Origin: TMED27 sp964351195
GTDB lineage: Bacteria; Pseudomonadota; Alphaproteobacteria; Micavibrionales; Micavibrionaceae
DNA: 64,000 nucleotides
Assembly (NCBI GenBank): GCA_964351195.1
Contig: CAYGNI010000001.1
Location: 6,728 to 70,727 of the forward strand
Direction of reading: 5' to 3'
The translations under genes were made by a program, and so were the position numbers. The notes under the pieces are model-generated. The model had not been told where the DNA came from. It ran no database searches and was given only the letters and a program-made list of their open reading frames with translations. Below are positions 27,884 through 37,378 of this stretch, piece after piece. Each line of letters starts with the position of its first letter. The first letter of the stretch is position 1.

Positions 27884-28678
27884 ATGAAACTCCTACACCT
27901 CTCAGACCTGCATTTTGGGACAGAAGAAGACAAAATCTTCGATGCCCTCAAATGTGCTTTAGAAGAGCAAAGCCCCAATCATATAATCGTAAGCGGCGAT
28001 TTTACGCAAGTCGCCAGCAGCCGTGAATTTGCGAAAGCCAAAACCTTTATCCAAAGCCTGCCTGCGCCCGTTTTCTGTGTCCCTGGCAACCATGATATTC
28101 CGCGCTATGATCTGTTTGAGCGTTTCTTGAGTCCCTACAGAAAATACAAACATTTTATTGATGAAAATTTATGCCCATACTTTTCAAATGATCAGGTTGT
28201 GATTGCAGGCATTAATTCTGCACGGCGAGTACTACCCCATTGGAATTGGGCAAATGGCGCTATTTCAGGGACACAGATACTGAATATCCGTGGCATTTAT
28301 GATCAGTATGATCCTGATAATACAAAACGCCGCATCTGTGTGTTCCATCACCCAGTGCACCATGCCCTCAATGCTCCGATGGATGCTGTTGTGTTTGGCG
28401 CTAAAAATGCAATGAATGCCCTTAATGATATGAAGGTCGATCTTGTTCTGACTGGCCATGTCCATCATGCATCGGTAACAACGATTGGGGATATTGATCA
28501 CAGAACTCTATACCTGAGTGCTTCCACGGCGCTGTCTTCACGTCGGCGCAAGCAACAAAACGGATTCAACGAAATTGAAATCAACCCGGACAGCATGAGC
28601 ATTAAAATTCACGCCCATGACGGAACTGGCTTCAAAATTATTGAAAGCTACACACAAAGCATACCAGCAAAAAAGTAA
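27884..28678 (+). CDS. Calcineurin-like metallophosphoesterase
   Basis: A 264-residue enzyme with all five metal-binding motifs in order: LSDLHFG, SGDFTQ, PGNHD, FHHPVHH and TGHVHH. It resembles CpdA-type cyclic nucleotide phosphodiesterases and other class III phosphoesterases. The substrate is unknown. It should be soluble and cytoplasmic. AAAGGA lies three bases before the ATG. It is the third gene of a probable operon with the lipid kinase and exoD. The roughly 300 bp that follow contain no supported gene and lead into the RTX protein gene. Confidence 0.92.
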   Translation: MKLLHLSDLHFGTEEDKIFDALKCALEEQSPNHIIVSGDFTQVASSREFAKAKTFIQSLPAPVFCVPGNHDIPRYDLFERFLSPYRKYKHFIDENLCPYFSNDQVVIAGINSARRVLPHWNWANGAISGTQILNIRGIYDQYDPDNTKRRICVFHHPVHHALNAPMDAVVFGAKNAMNALNDMKVDLVLTGHVHHASVTTIGDIDHRTLYLSASTALSSRRRKQQNGFNEIEINPDSMSIKIHAHDGTGFKIIESYTQSIPAKK

Positions 28679-28976
28679 AGCCTTCCTTTCTCCATAGGAA
28701 AAATGTCCCTACAAAAAATTGAAAAAATCCAAATTGGGCCATGAGGCGTATAGAGCAAGTAAAAATAAAGCTCTTAATTTGCATAATATCAAAAAATAGT
28801 GCCAAATTGCTTTCGTTTCTTGAGTTTTTTTCGAAAAGCCTGTATTGAAGATAATAATCAGCTTGCAAAAATAAACAATACTATGTAAATAAAAAGATAA
28901 ATTGGCATGTAGTTTGCTATAAAAGCTGCCTAGCAGCAACCAGGCTGACAACGGATGAAAAATCGGAGATGTAGAA

Positions 28977-31900
28977 ATGGCTACAATTAATGGCACCAAT
29001 CAATCAGAGACCCTGAATGGAACCGCGGGAAATGATACGATTAATGGGAAGGGCGGTGCCGACATCCTGAACGGCTCCTCTGGCAATGACACCTACATTT
29101 GGAATATAGGCGACGGAAACGATACGATCTTTGACCATTCAGGCACAGACGACAGAGTGAGCTTTGGCTCTGGTATAAGCGTCAGTAATGCTATCTTCAC
29201 AATCTCTGGAAGAGACCTTTTGGTCTATATTGGCTCTGAGCAGTTAACAATCCAGGATCATTTCAGAAAACAAGGATTTGGTGTTGGATTTGCAAACAAA
29301 ATTGAGAAATTCGCCTTTGCGGACGGGACAGTGCTGAATGCCAATGCAGATTTAACGTTAAATGGAACCAATGGTGACGACAATATCTTCGCGACCTCAA
29401 TAGAGATACCATTAGATGCCAAATTAAATGGACACGGTGGCAATGACCTCCTCGACGGAACTCAGGGTAACGACATTCTAACTGGTGGAATCGGCGACGA
29501 TAGACTGCAAGGGGGTATGGGCAACGACACCTATCATTGGAATTTGGGCGACGGAAACGACACCATTCAAGATTTCAGTGGGATGGATCAAATCATTTTT
29601 GGCGCAGGCATCGCCCCCGAAGATGTAACAATTTCGCAAATATCAACTTTCAACAGCCCAGGATTATCGGCAATGACGGTGAATATTGGTGATAGCTTTA
29701 TTACTATCGAAGATGCATTTATTGCCGGCGGGAATATGCTTCCAAACGCAGTTGAAAAACTTGTTTTTGCAGATGGCACCGAAAGACGTATTGACCGCCA
29801 CTTTACGCTGCACGGCACAGAAGGCAATGACGAACTCGTGACCAATGCGAATAGCATATACGAGAGCGACGATACGCTTTATGGGCTTGGTGGAAATGAT
29901 CGCCTGTTTGGTAAAGCCGGAAACGACACCATATATGGTGGCGATGGGGATGATGACTTATTAGGAGGCGATGGGGACGACATCCTAAATGGTGGAACCG
30001 GTTTAGACACTGCTAACGGTGGTGCAGGAAGTGACACGTATGAGTGGAGCATTGGCGATGGCAACGACATTTTTTATACTACACAATTTGTAAGTGGCGA
30101 TGTTAACACCATTGTTCTCGGCCCTGGTATAACAGCGAGTGACGTATCGCTTTCAATTGAACAAAAAGCACCTCCCTCAAACCCACTCGCTGTGTATTTC
30201 TTAGACCTTTACTTGAATATAGGTGATGAAGTTATAACACTCGGTGATCACTTTGTAGGCGATAATAGTCTTACCGATTTTGCCAATATCTTCGCAAAAA
30301 TAGAATTTTCCAACGGTTCAACAATGAACCTCGATTATGCATCGATCGCTGGTGTAAGTGCGTCTGTTTCGAATTTGGGCGCGCAAATAAATGAAGATGC
30401 TACGCTGACCGTTACACAAAGCCAGCTCAGCCTGTCTATGGGTGGGACACCTGTAGACCCATCCCAGATTATTTACACGTTGGATACAGCCCCTATTAAG
30501 GGACAGCTAACATTGCATAATGTCGAAATCAGCGCTGGTGGAACGTTCACTCAGGCTAATATCAACAGCGGCTCTATCAGATACGTCCCGAACTTAAACG
30601 TCGACACGGATGACAGCTTTGCTTTCACAGTATCCGCCAATGGTATGACAATGCCGCAGGAAACATTTAACATCGACATTATCCCTGTAAACGACAGACC
30701 GAATGCCAATAATGACAGTGCCACATTGACGGAAAACACATCGAGAGTGATCAATGTTTTGAGCAACGACACAGACCCTGAAGGAAGCCCTCTCACGGTC
30801 ACGATTCAATCAGGTCCTGTGCACGGAAATGTAACCGTCAACGCCAATAAAACAATTACCTACACGCCTTTCGCGAACTACACCGGCTCGGACAGCTTTG
30901 TATATAAAGTGAATGACGGCGGCATCAATGGAACAGATACGGCGACCGTAAGTCTGACGGTCAATGATGACGGGATTCCAGAGTCTAACAGCCCGCCTGT
31001 CGCCAATAATGACAGTGCCACATTGACGGAAAACACATCGAGAGTGATCAATGTTTTGAGCAACGACACAGACCCTGAAGGAAGCCCTCTCACGGTCACG
31101 ATTCAATCAGGTCCTGTGCACGGAAATGTAACCGTCAACGCCAATAAAACAATTACCTACACGCCTTTCGCGAACTACACCGGCTCGGACAGCTTTGTAT
31201 ATAAAGTGAATGACGGCGGCATCAATGGAACAGATACGGCGACCGTAAGTCTGACGGTGAATAGTGACGGGATTCCAGAGCCTAACAGCCCGCCTGTCGC
31301 CAATAACGACAGTGCAACGCTGACGGAAAACACATCGAGAGTGATCAATGTTTTGAGCAACGACACAGACCCTGAAGGAAGCCCTCTCACGGTCACGATT
31401 CAATCAGGTCCTGTGCACGGAAATGTAACCGTCAACGCCAATAAAACAATTACCTACACGCCTTTCGCGAACTACACCGGCTCGGACAGCTTTGTATATA
31501 AAGTGAATGACGGCGGCATCAATGGAACAGATACGGCGACCGTAAGTCTGACGGTGAATGATGACGGGATCTCCGACCCGCCGCCGCCAACGAATATCGC
31601 GCCTGTCGCCAATAATGATACGATTACGCTCATCAGAGGATCGGCAAAGACAATCAATGTTTTATCAAATGATAGTGACGCGGATGGCGACAGTCTGAGA
31701 GTGACATTTAATACGAACCCAGCGCATGCAACTTTAAGTATGTCATCAAATGGGACACTCACACTCATTGCAAATTCGCAATATTCTGGCACATACTCGA
31801 TTCAATACACCATTGACGATAACAATGGTGGCACTGATACTGGAACCGTTACAGTCCACGCCCAAAACCCAACCCCCGTTAACGGAAGTAGATTCGATAA

Positions 31901-32816
31901 TGAAATTACAGGAACTAACGGCGTTGACATTATTTATGGTAGAGCAGGCGACGACGTTATTGCTGGTAATGATGGGGATGACGAACTGAATGGCGATGAG
32001 GGTAACGACATTGTCAGGGGCGGTAGCGGCGATGACTTCATTAAAGGCGGTAGCGGCGATGACAGACTGCTTGGTCAAGCCGGAGACGATAACATTAGAG
32101 GCGATAGTGGTGACGACACTATTATAGGTAATGGAGGAAACGACGTTCTCAGAGGCGGCAGCGGCGATGACTTCATCAAAGGCGGCGGTGGTGATGATAA
32201 GATCGTAGGCCAGTCAGGAAATGATACGCTCAAAGGTGGCGGACGCGATGACTTAATCAAGGGTAATGGCGGAGAAGATACATTAATTGGCCAGGCTGGT
32301 GATGACACGCTTAAAGGCGGAGGCAGCCATGACACGCTCAAAGGTGGCGGCGGGAATGATACAATATTAGGTCAGACCGGTAATGACACGCTTCTTGGTC
32401 AAGCCGGTAACGACACCCTCAAAGGCGGGGGTGGAGACGATGTCCTTAAGGGTAACGGCGGCAACGACAAACTTATTGGCCAGGCCGGTGCAGATCAGCT
32501 CTATGGCGGCGCAGGAGCAGATACATTCGTCTTTGATACGAGCAACTTGAGAAACAATGGCAAAGATACCGTCATGGACTTCAAGAGAGGGCAGGGCGAC
32601 AAATTGGATATCAGTTCCATCCTCCAGGGATACGATTCCAATGATGACGTTATCACGGACTTTGTGAGCATCAATCAAGCCGGTAGAAACAGTGAAATCT
32701 TCATAAATCGTGATGGAAATGGTAATGATTTCGTGAAAATTGCAACGCTGTTGAATGTATCAGGTCTTAGCAATGAACAAGCGCTTGAAAATCAGGGCAT
32801 CCTTATAACAGAATAA
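28977..32816 (+). CDS. RTX-type secreted protein with cadherin-like tandem domains
   Basis: A 1279-residue acidic protein. Residues 1-350 mix glycine-rich calcium-binding nonapeptides (GGNDRLFGKAGNDTIYGG) with interspersed beta domains. About 450-970 hold cadherin/VCBS-type domains (ANNDSATLTENTSRVINVLS), three of them almost identical. About 975-1180 are a long RTX block of GGxGxDxUx repeats, and the last 90 residues (GADTFVFDTSNL, VMDFKRGQGDKLDIS) resemble the C-terminal type I secretion signal of VCA0849-like proteins. There is no N-terminal signal peptide. The known picture is export by a type I system and calcium-dependent folding outside, often as an adhesin. No ABC exporter gene lies in the window. 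GGAG eight bases before the ATG fixes the start. Confidence 0.92.
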   Translation: MATINGTNQSETLNGTAGNDTINGKGGADILNGSSGNDTYIWNIGDGNDTIFDHSGTDDRVSFGSGISVSNAIFTISGRDLLVYIGSEQLTIQDHFRKQGFGVGFANKIEKFAFADGTVLNANADLTLNGTNGDDNIFATSIEIPLDAKLNGHGGNDLLDGTQGNDILTGGIGDDRLQGGMGNDTYHWNLGDGNDTIQDFSGMDQIIFGAGIAPEDVTISQISTFNSPGLSAMTVNIGDSFITIEDAFIAGGNMLPNAVEKLVFADGTERRIDRHFTLHGTEGNDELVTNANSIYESDDTLYGLGGNDRLFGKAGNDTIYGGDGDDDLLGGDGDDILNGGTGLDTANGGAGSDTYEWSIGDGNDIFYTTQFVSGDVNTIVLGPGITASDVSLSIEQKAPPSNPLAVYFLDLYLNIGDEVITLGDHFVGDNSLTDFANIFAKIEFSNGSTMNLDYASIAGVSASVSNLGAQINEDATLTVTQSQLSLSMGGTPVDPSQIIYTLDTAPIKGQLTLHNVEISAGGTFTQANINSGSIRYVPNLNVDTDDSFAFTVSANGMTMPQETFNIDIIPVNDRPNANNDSATLTENTSRVINVLSNDTDPEGSPLTVTIQSGPVHGNVTVNANKTITYTPFANYTGSDSFVYKVNDGGINGTDTATVSLTVNDDGIPESNSPPVANNDSATLTENTSRVINVLSNDTDPEGSPLTVTIQSGPVHGNVTVNANKTITYTPFANYTGSDSFVYKVNDGGINGTDTATVSLTVNSDGIPEPNSPPVANNDSATLTENTSRVINVLSNDTDPEGSPLTVTIQSGPVHGNVTVNANKTITYTPFANYTGSDSFVYKVNDGGINGTDTATVSLTVNDDGISDPPPPTNIAPVANNDTITLIRGSAKTINVLSNDSDADGDSLRVTFNTNPAHATLSMSSNGTLTLIANSQYSGTYSIQYTIDDNNGGTDTGTVTVHAQNPTPVNGSRFDNEITGTNGVDIIYGRAGDDVIAGNDGDDELNGDEGNDIVRGGSGDDFIKGGSGDDRLLGQAGDDNIRGDSGDDTIIGNGGNDVLRGGSGDDFIKGGGGDDKIVGQSGNDTLKGGGRDDLIKGNGGEDTLIGQAGDDTLKGGGSHDTLKGGGGNDTILGQTGNDTLLGQAGNDTLKGGGGDDVLKGNGGNDKLIGQAGADQLYGGAGADTFVFDTSNLRNNGKDTVMDFKRGQGDKLDISSILQGYDSNDDVITDFVSINQAGRNSEIFINRDGNGNDFVKIATLLNVSGLSNEQALENQGILITE
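30705..31595 (+). repeat. Three 297-bp tandem repeats in the RTX gene
   Basis: Three units with starts at 30705, 31002 and 31299, each 297 bp and coding 99 residues. They are nearly identical at DNA level, including silent positions; the few differences gather at the unit borders (for example the VNDDGIPESN and VNSDGIPEPN linkers). A fourth related unit from about 31608 is clearly diverged. Near-perfect silent-site identity points to recent duplication or gene conversion. Copy number may vary between strains and may be misassembled. Confidence 0.95.
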
Positions 32817-32829
32817 CTGCGGATGCTAA

Positions 32830-34188
32830 TTAATAAACACCCAGCGATTTGTAAATGCGCGCTACGCTCTCTGCTTGAGCGGCGCGCGCGCTGACAACAG
32901 CCGTTTCGGCATCATTCACACTGCGCTGCGCATCCAAAACGTCGAGGAAAGAAACCTCGCCTTCCTTAAATAAAGTCTGCGAAAGTTTGAGCGCTTTTTC
33001 CGCGCTGATATAAGCTTTGCTCAAAGACGCATGGCGCTCATTAATATGCGCGTAATCGCTGAGGGCTGTCTCAACCTCGCTCACCGCTTCAAGCACAGTT
33101 TTACGGTACGTCTCAAACGCTTGCTTCTCGCGCGCACGCGCCGCATCAACCCGCCCCTCAATGCGCCCGAAATCAAGCAATGACACTGCCGCGCCAATCG
33201 CAATATTCCAAGGCGTCGCGCTATCTATCACCGCGCTATCCGCGATGCCGTAAAATCCGCTTAAAGTAAAACTGGGGAAGATTTCCGCCGTGGTGGCTTC
33301 CGCCAAAGACGTACTGGCTTCCAAAGCGGCCGCCGCTGCACGAACATCCGGACGCAGTGCCAGAATTTGCGCCGGACTCATAAGAGCTGCACGCACCCCG
33401 CTGCCCGGTATCTCTGCATCACCAGCGACAATCGGCAAAACAACATCAGGCGTCAGGCCCGTTAAAACACTAAGGCGCAGCCGGGCATTTGCAGCTTGCC
33501 GTTCAAATTCAGGGACAGAAGCCCGCGTCGTATTGACAAGAGTTTCCGCACGCTCAACATCGAGCCGTGGCGCTTCGCCCAAGCGGAAAAGATCATTAAC
33601 GAGGCTCAGCGTCTTTTCTTGTATCACCAAGTTTTTCTGGGCAATGCGTGTTTGGTTCTGCGCCGATCTGTAATCGATATAGGTCCGCACCACTTCCGCA
33701 ATCAACGTCAGACTAACATCATCATACTGCTCTTGCGCAGCCTCCAATGTTGAGTCTGCCGCAGAAAAGTTTTTGCGGTTCTTCCCGAAAACATCAAGCT
33801 CGAATGACGCATCAAACCGCGCATCATAAAAAGAATCCTCATTGCTGCCATTGACCTCCGTATCCTCTCGACCCGCAGAAGCCGAACCGTCAATTTGTGG
33901 GAACAGGAAAGAGCGCGAACTGCGGCGCAAACCGCGCGCTTCAAGAATTTTTGCTTCTGCAATAAGGCGGTCTGGGCTCTCGCGCAAACTGTGCGATACC
34001 AGAGAGTTCAAAACAGGATCATCAAAACGCTTCCACCATTCATGCAAAGACTCCGCATTCACAATCTCAGCAGCCTGATGATTTTTCGCGGTCCAGCTTT
34101 GTGGTCCGGCAACTTCGGTATTCTCTAGACCGCCTGCAAAACACGCACTTAAAACCAGACAGCTGGATAATAATAAATGTTTTTTCAT
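32830..34188 (-). CDS. Outer-membrane efflux lipoprotein (OprM/NodT type)
   Basis: A 452-residue TolC-superfamily channel. It starts MKKHLLLSSCLVLSACFAGG: a lipoprotein signal with lipobox LSAC, so it is acylated at the cysteine. Two homologous halves of coiled-coil outer membrane efflux domain follow (about 60-250 and 270-450), with typical LALRPDVRAAAAALEAS near residue 270. It is the last gene of the TetR-MFP-RND-OMF unit and begins four bases after the permease stop, with AGGAG as ribosome binding site. It lies just downstream of the convergent RTX gene, but its operon partners show it serves the RND pump rather than type I secretion. Confidence 0.93.
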   Translation of the reverse strand: MKKHLLLSSCLVLSACFAGGLENTEVAGPQSWTAKNHQAAEIVNAESLHEWWKRFDDPVLNSLVSHSLRESPDRLIAEAKILEARGLRRSSRSFLFPQIDGSASAGREDTEVNGSNEDSFYDARFDASFELDVFGKNRKNFSAADSTLEAAQEQYDDVSLTLIAEVVRTYIDYRSAQNQTRIAQKNLVIQEKTLSLVNDLFRLGEAPRLDVERAETLVNTTRASVPEFERQAANARLRLSVLTGLTPDVVLPIVAGDAEIPGSGVRAALMSPAQILALRPDVRAAAAALEASTSLAEATTAEIFPSFTLSGFYGIADSAVIDSATPWNIAIGAAVSLLDFGRIEGRVDAARAREKQAFETYRKTVLEAVSEVETALSDYAHINERHASLSKAYISAEKALKLSQTLFKEGEVSFLDVLDAQRSVNDAETAVVSARAAQAESVARIYKSLGVY

Positions 34189-34192
34189 GCGC

Positions 34193-37100
34193 TTATTCTC
34201 CTGCTTTGCCGGTTATGTGCTCTTTTGAATGTGCTTTTTGGCCTGCCAGTTTCAATTCCAGGCTACGCAGCAAAACATAAAATACAGGCGTAAAAACCAA
34301 TCCAAAGAACGTCACACCAAGCATGCCCGAGAATACGGCAATTCCAATCGCCTGACGCATCTCTGCGCCCGCGCCTTGGCTGAGTGCCAGGGGCAACACA
34401 CCCATGATGAAAGCAAACGACGTCATCAAGATCGGACGTAAACGCAAACGAGACGCCTCAACAGCCGCATCAAGAACACTGCGTCCCTGGTGCTCCAGCT
34501 CGCGCGCAAACTCAACAATCAAAATCGCGTTCTTACACGCCAGCCCCGCCAGCACGAACAAACTAATCTGCGTAAAGATGTTGTTATCGCCATTTGTAAG
34601 ATAAATTCCTATCAACGCAGACAAAATGCCCATCGGCACAATCATGATGACCGCCAGCGGCAGCGTCAGGCTTTCATACTGCGCGGCCAAGACGAGGAAC
34701 ACAAAGAAAATACACAGCGGGAAGATATAGATCGCCGTATTCCCCGCCAGAATTTGCTGATACGTCAGCTCCGTCCACTCGAACTCAACACCTTGCGGCA
34801 AAGTTTCATTCAGAATCTTCGTGATCGCGGCTTGTGCCTGCCCGGACGAATATCCCGGCGCAGCATTACCGTTCAGATCAGCAGAGCGGAATGCGTTATA
34901 ACGCGATGCAATCTCCGGCCCGAAACTCTCTTCAACGCGAACAACAGACCCCAAAGGCACCATCTGCCCGTTCGCATTACGCACCTGCAGGCGCAAAATA
35001 TCCTGCGGCGTAGAGCGAAATTCTTTATCCGCTTGTGCAACGACTTGGTATGTGCGCCCGAACTGGTTGAAATCGTTCACATAAATTGAGCCTAGATAAA
35101 TCTGCATTGTGCGGAAAATCTCATCAATCGGCAGACCGAGTTGCTGCGCTTTTGTGCGGTCAAGATCGACGTAAAGCTGTGGCACATTGATGTTGTATCC
35201 ACTATAGACCCCAACCAAGGCCGGATCCGCATTCGCTTTTTGAACGACTTCACCAACAATCTCCGACAATGCCTGATACCCCAGATCAATACGGTCTTCG
35301 ATCTGTAATTTAAACCCGCCAGTAGTCCCTAGGCCGCGCACAGGCGGCGGCGGGAAGATCACAATAAACGCATCATCAATCGCGCTGTATTTTTGCTGCA
35401 GCCGTCCTGCAATCGCGCCCGCACTCAACTCCGATGACTTGCGTTCTTCAAAATCATCCAGCGGCACGAATACAATTCCCGCACTTGATGAATTCACAAA
35501 CCCGTTAATCGACAGACCGGGGAATTGCACAGCATTCGAAACACCGTCTTCGCTCATCGCAATTTCACCCATCTGGCGCATCACATCTTCTGTGCGCTCA
35601 AGCGTCGCGCCCGGCGGCAATTGCGCAAAGCTGATCAGATATTGCTTATCCTGCGCAGGCACAAATCCCGGCGGAACAAGGCTGAAGCTGAAATACGTTG
35701 CATAAACAAGCGCGCCAAACACAACCATCATGATCGCCTTACGACGGCCAAATACGCCTACACTCTTAGAATAGACATGCTGTCCTTTTCCAAAAGCCTT
35801 GTTGAACAGGTTAAAGAACCAGCCGAACAAAAAGTCCATCACCTTGGTGAGCTTATCGCGCTGCGCCTCACGAGGCTTGAGCAGCAAAGCCGACATCGCC
35901 GGGCTCAGCGTCAAAGAGTTAAAGGTCGAAATAAATGTCGCAATCACAATCGTCAGCGCGAATTGCTTGTAAAACATGCCCGTCAAACCACTGATGAATG
36001 CAATCGGAATGAACACGCCGGCAATCACGAGCGAGGTCGCGATAATTGGCCCAGTCACCTCTTTCATCGCCTGAATTGTCGCATCGCGCGGCTTCTTACC
36101 TTCTTCAATATTCCGCTCCACGTTTTCAACAACAACGATGGCATCATCAACCACAATCCCGACGGCCAGAATAAGTCCGAACAGGGACAGCACGTTAATC
36201 GAAAATCCAAGTGGCAGCATAATCGCAAATGTACCGACGATCGATACAGGCACAGCCAGCAAAGGAATGATTGAGGCACGCCATGTCTGCAAGAAGACAA
36301 TCACCACCAAAACCACCAGCATCACCGCTTCAATCAATGTGTGGATGACGGAATCGATGGAATGACGCACGAACACGGTCGGGTCATAAACAATTTCGTA
36401 ATCGACATCTTCGGGGAAGGTTTTCTTAAGCTCCGCCATCTTTGCCCGCACATCGCTGGACAGCTGCAAAGCATTGGCATCTGGTGCAGCAAAAATCGGA
36501 ATCGCAACCGCTGGTTCGTTATTCAGCATAGAGCGCAGGGAATAGGTCTGCGCATCCAGCTCTGCATGCGCCACATCTCCCAGCCGCGTAATCACACCCT
36601 TTTCATCACGCTTGACGATAATGTCTTCGAATTCTTGCGCACTCGAAAGTCGCCCCTGCACATTCACTGGCAATTGCGTTTGCGTCTGATCGTCATAAGG
36701 CGGCCCGCCGATAACCCCCGCGGCAACCTGAATATTCTGACGGCGAATAGCGCCAATAACCTCATCCGCGCTCATGCCGCGCTCGGCAATCTGATCAGGG
36801 TTCAGCCATACGCGCATCGCATAATCCCCGGACCCGAAAAGACGAACCTGACCCACACCGGGAATTTTCGCCAACTGGTCTTTGATATTCAGCGTGCCGT
36901 AATTGCGCAAATACAGCATGTCATAGCGCGAATTCGGCGAGGTCAGGTGAACAACCATCGTCAAATCGGGCGAGCTTTTTACAACCGTAACGCCAAGCTC
37001 TCGCGTTACAGCAGGAAGCCGGGGCAGGGCCTGTGATACACGGTTCTGTACAAGCTGCTGCGCCAAATCGACATCGGTGCCAATCGCAAATGTCACCGTG

Positions 37101-37375
37101 ATCGACAAACGGCCATCTGCCGTTGCCAGCGAGTTCATATAAAGAAGATTCTCAACCCCGTTGATCTGTTCTTCCAATGGCGTGGCCACTGTCTCCGCAA
37201 TCACCGAAGGGTTTGCGCCGGGGAAGCTTGCGCTGACCTGCACGGATGGAGGTGAAACTTCGGGATATTCCGAAATCGGTAACTGAAAGAGCGCAATGGC
37301 TCCCAGCATAAAAATCACGAAGGAGAGCACACCGGCGAAGATTGGCCGGTCGATAAAATAGCCTGATAAATTCAT
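34193..37375 (-). CDS. HAE1-family RND multidrug efflux permease
   Basis: A 1060-residue AcrB/MexF-like permease. It begins MNLSGYFIDRPIFAGVLS and carries the porter-domain segment QLPISEYPEVSPPSVQVSA, the TM4 block ILAVGIVVDDAIVVVENVER with the two conserved aspartates of the proton relay, the following EGKKPRDATIQAM, and the second-half block LAGLACKNAILIVEFARELE. It works as a trimer that exports hydrophobic compounds from the inner membrane and periplasm. GAGGAATAATCC before the ATG supports the start. It sits between its adaptor and its outer-membrane channel, a complete tripartite pump controlled by the TetR protein upstream. Confidence 0.96.
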   Translation of the reverse strand: MNLSGYFIDRPIFAGVLSFVIFMLGAIALFQLPISEYPEVSPPSVQVSASFPGANPSVIAETVATPLEEQINGVENLLYMNSLATADGRLSITVTFAIGTDVDLAQQLVQNRVSQALPRLPAVTRELGVTVVKSSPDLTMVVHLTSPNSRYDMLYLRNYGTLNIKDQLAKIPGVGQVRLFGSGDYAMRVWLNPDQIAERGMSADEVIGAIRRQNIQVAAGVIGGPPYDDQTQTQLPVNVQGRLSSAQEFEDIIVKRDEKGVITRLGDVAHAELDAQTYSLRSMLNNEPAVAIPIFAAPDANALQLSSDVRAKMAELKKTFPEDVDYEIVYDPTVFVRHSIDSVIHTLIEAVMLVVLVVIVFLQTWRASIIPLLAVPVSIVGTFAIMLPLGFSINVLSLFGLILAVGIVVDDAIVVVENVERNIEEGKKPRDATIQAMKEVTGPIIATSLVIAGVFIPIAFISGLTGMFYKQFALTIVIATFISTFNSLTLSPAMSALLLKPREAQRDKLTKVMDFLFGWFFNLFNKAFGKGQHVYSKSVGVFGRRKAIMMVVFGALVYATYFSFSLVPPGFVPAQDKQYLISFAQLPPGATLERTEDVMRQMGEIAMSEDGVSNAVQFPGLSINGFVNSSSAGIVFVPLDDFEERKSSELSAGAIAGRLQQKYSAIDDAFIVIFPPPPVRGLGTTGGFKLQIEDRIDLGYQALSEIVGEVVQKANADPALVGVYSGYNINVPQLYVDLDRTKAQQLGLPIDEIFRTMQIYLGSIYVNDFNQFGRTYQVVAQADKEFRSTPQDILRLQVRNANGQMVPLGSVVRVEESFGPEIASRYNAFRSADLNGNAAPGYSSGQAQAAITKILNETLPQGVEFEWTELTYQQILAGNTAIYIFPLCIFFVFLVLAAQYESLTLPLAVIMIVPMGILSALIGIYLTNGDNNIFTQISLFVLAGLACKNAILIVEFARELEHQGRSVLDAAVEASRLRLRPILMTSFAFIMGVLPLALSQGAGAEMRQAIGIAVFSGMLGVTFFGLVFTPVFYVLLRSLELKLAGQKAHSKEHITGKAGE

Positions 37376-37378
37376 GGA

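Noticed and set aside
28709..28999. Hydrophobic minus-strand open frame before the RTX gene
   Set aside because: It overlaps the RTX start and promoter region, and the hydrophobicity follows from AT-rich sequence.
30810..31403. Two nearly identical minus-strand open frames of 98 codons
   Set aside because: They repeat only because the RTX gene repeats every 297 bp; they are antisense shadows.
30705..31595. CRISPR-like array
   Set aside because: The units are 297 bp, directly adjacent and in frame with the RTX gene, with no short repeats or unique spacers.
32830..34188. TolC partner of a type I exporter for the RTX protein
   Set aside because: Gene order and four-base spacing place it in the TetR-MFP-RND-OMF pump operon, and no ABC exporter is present.
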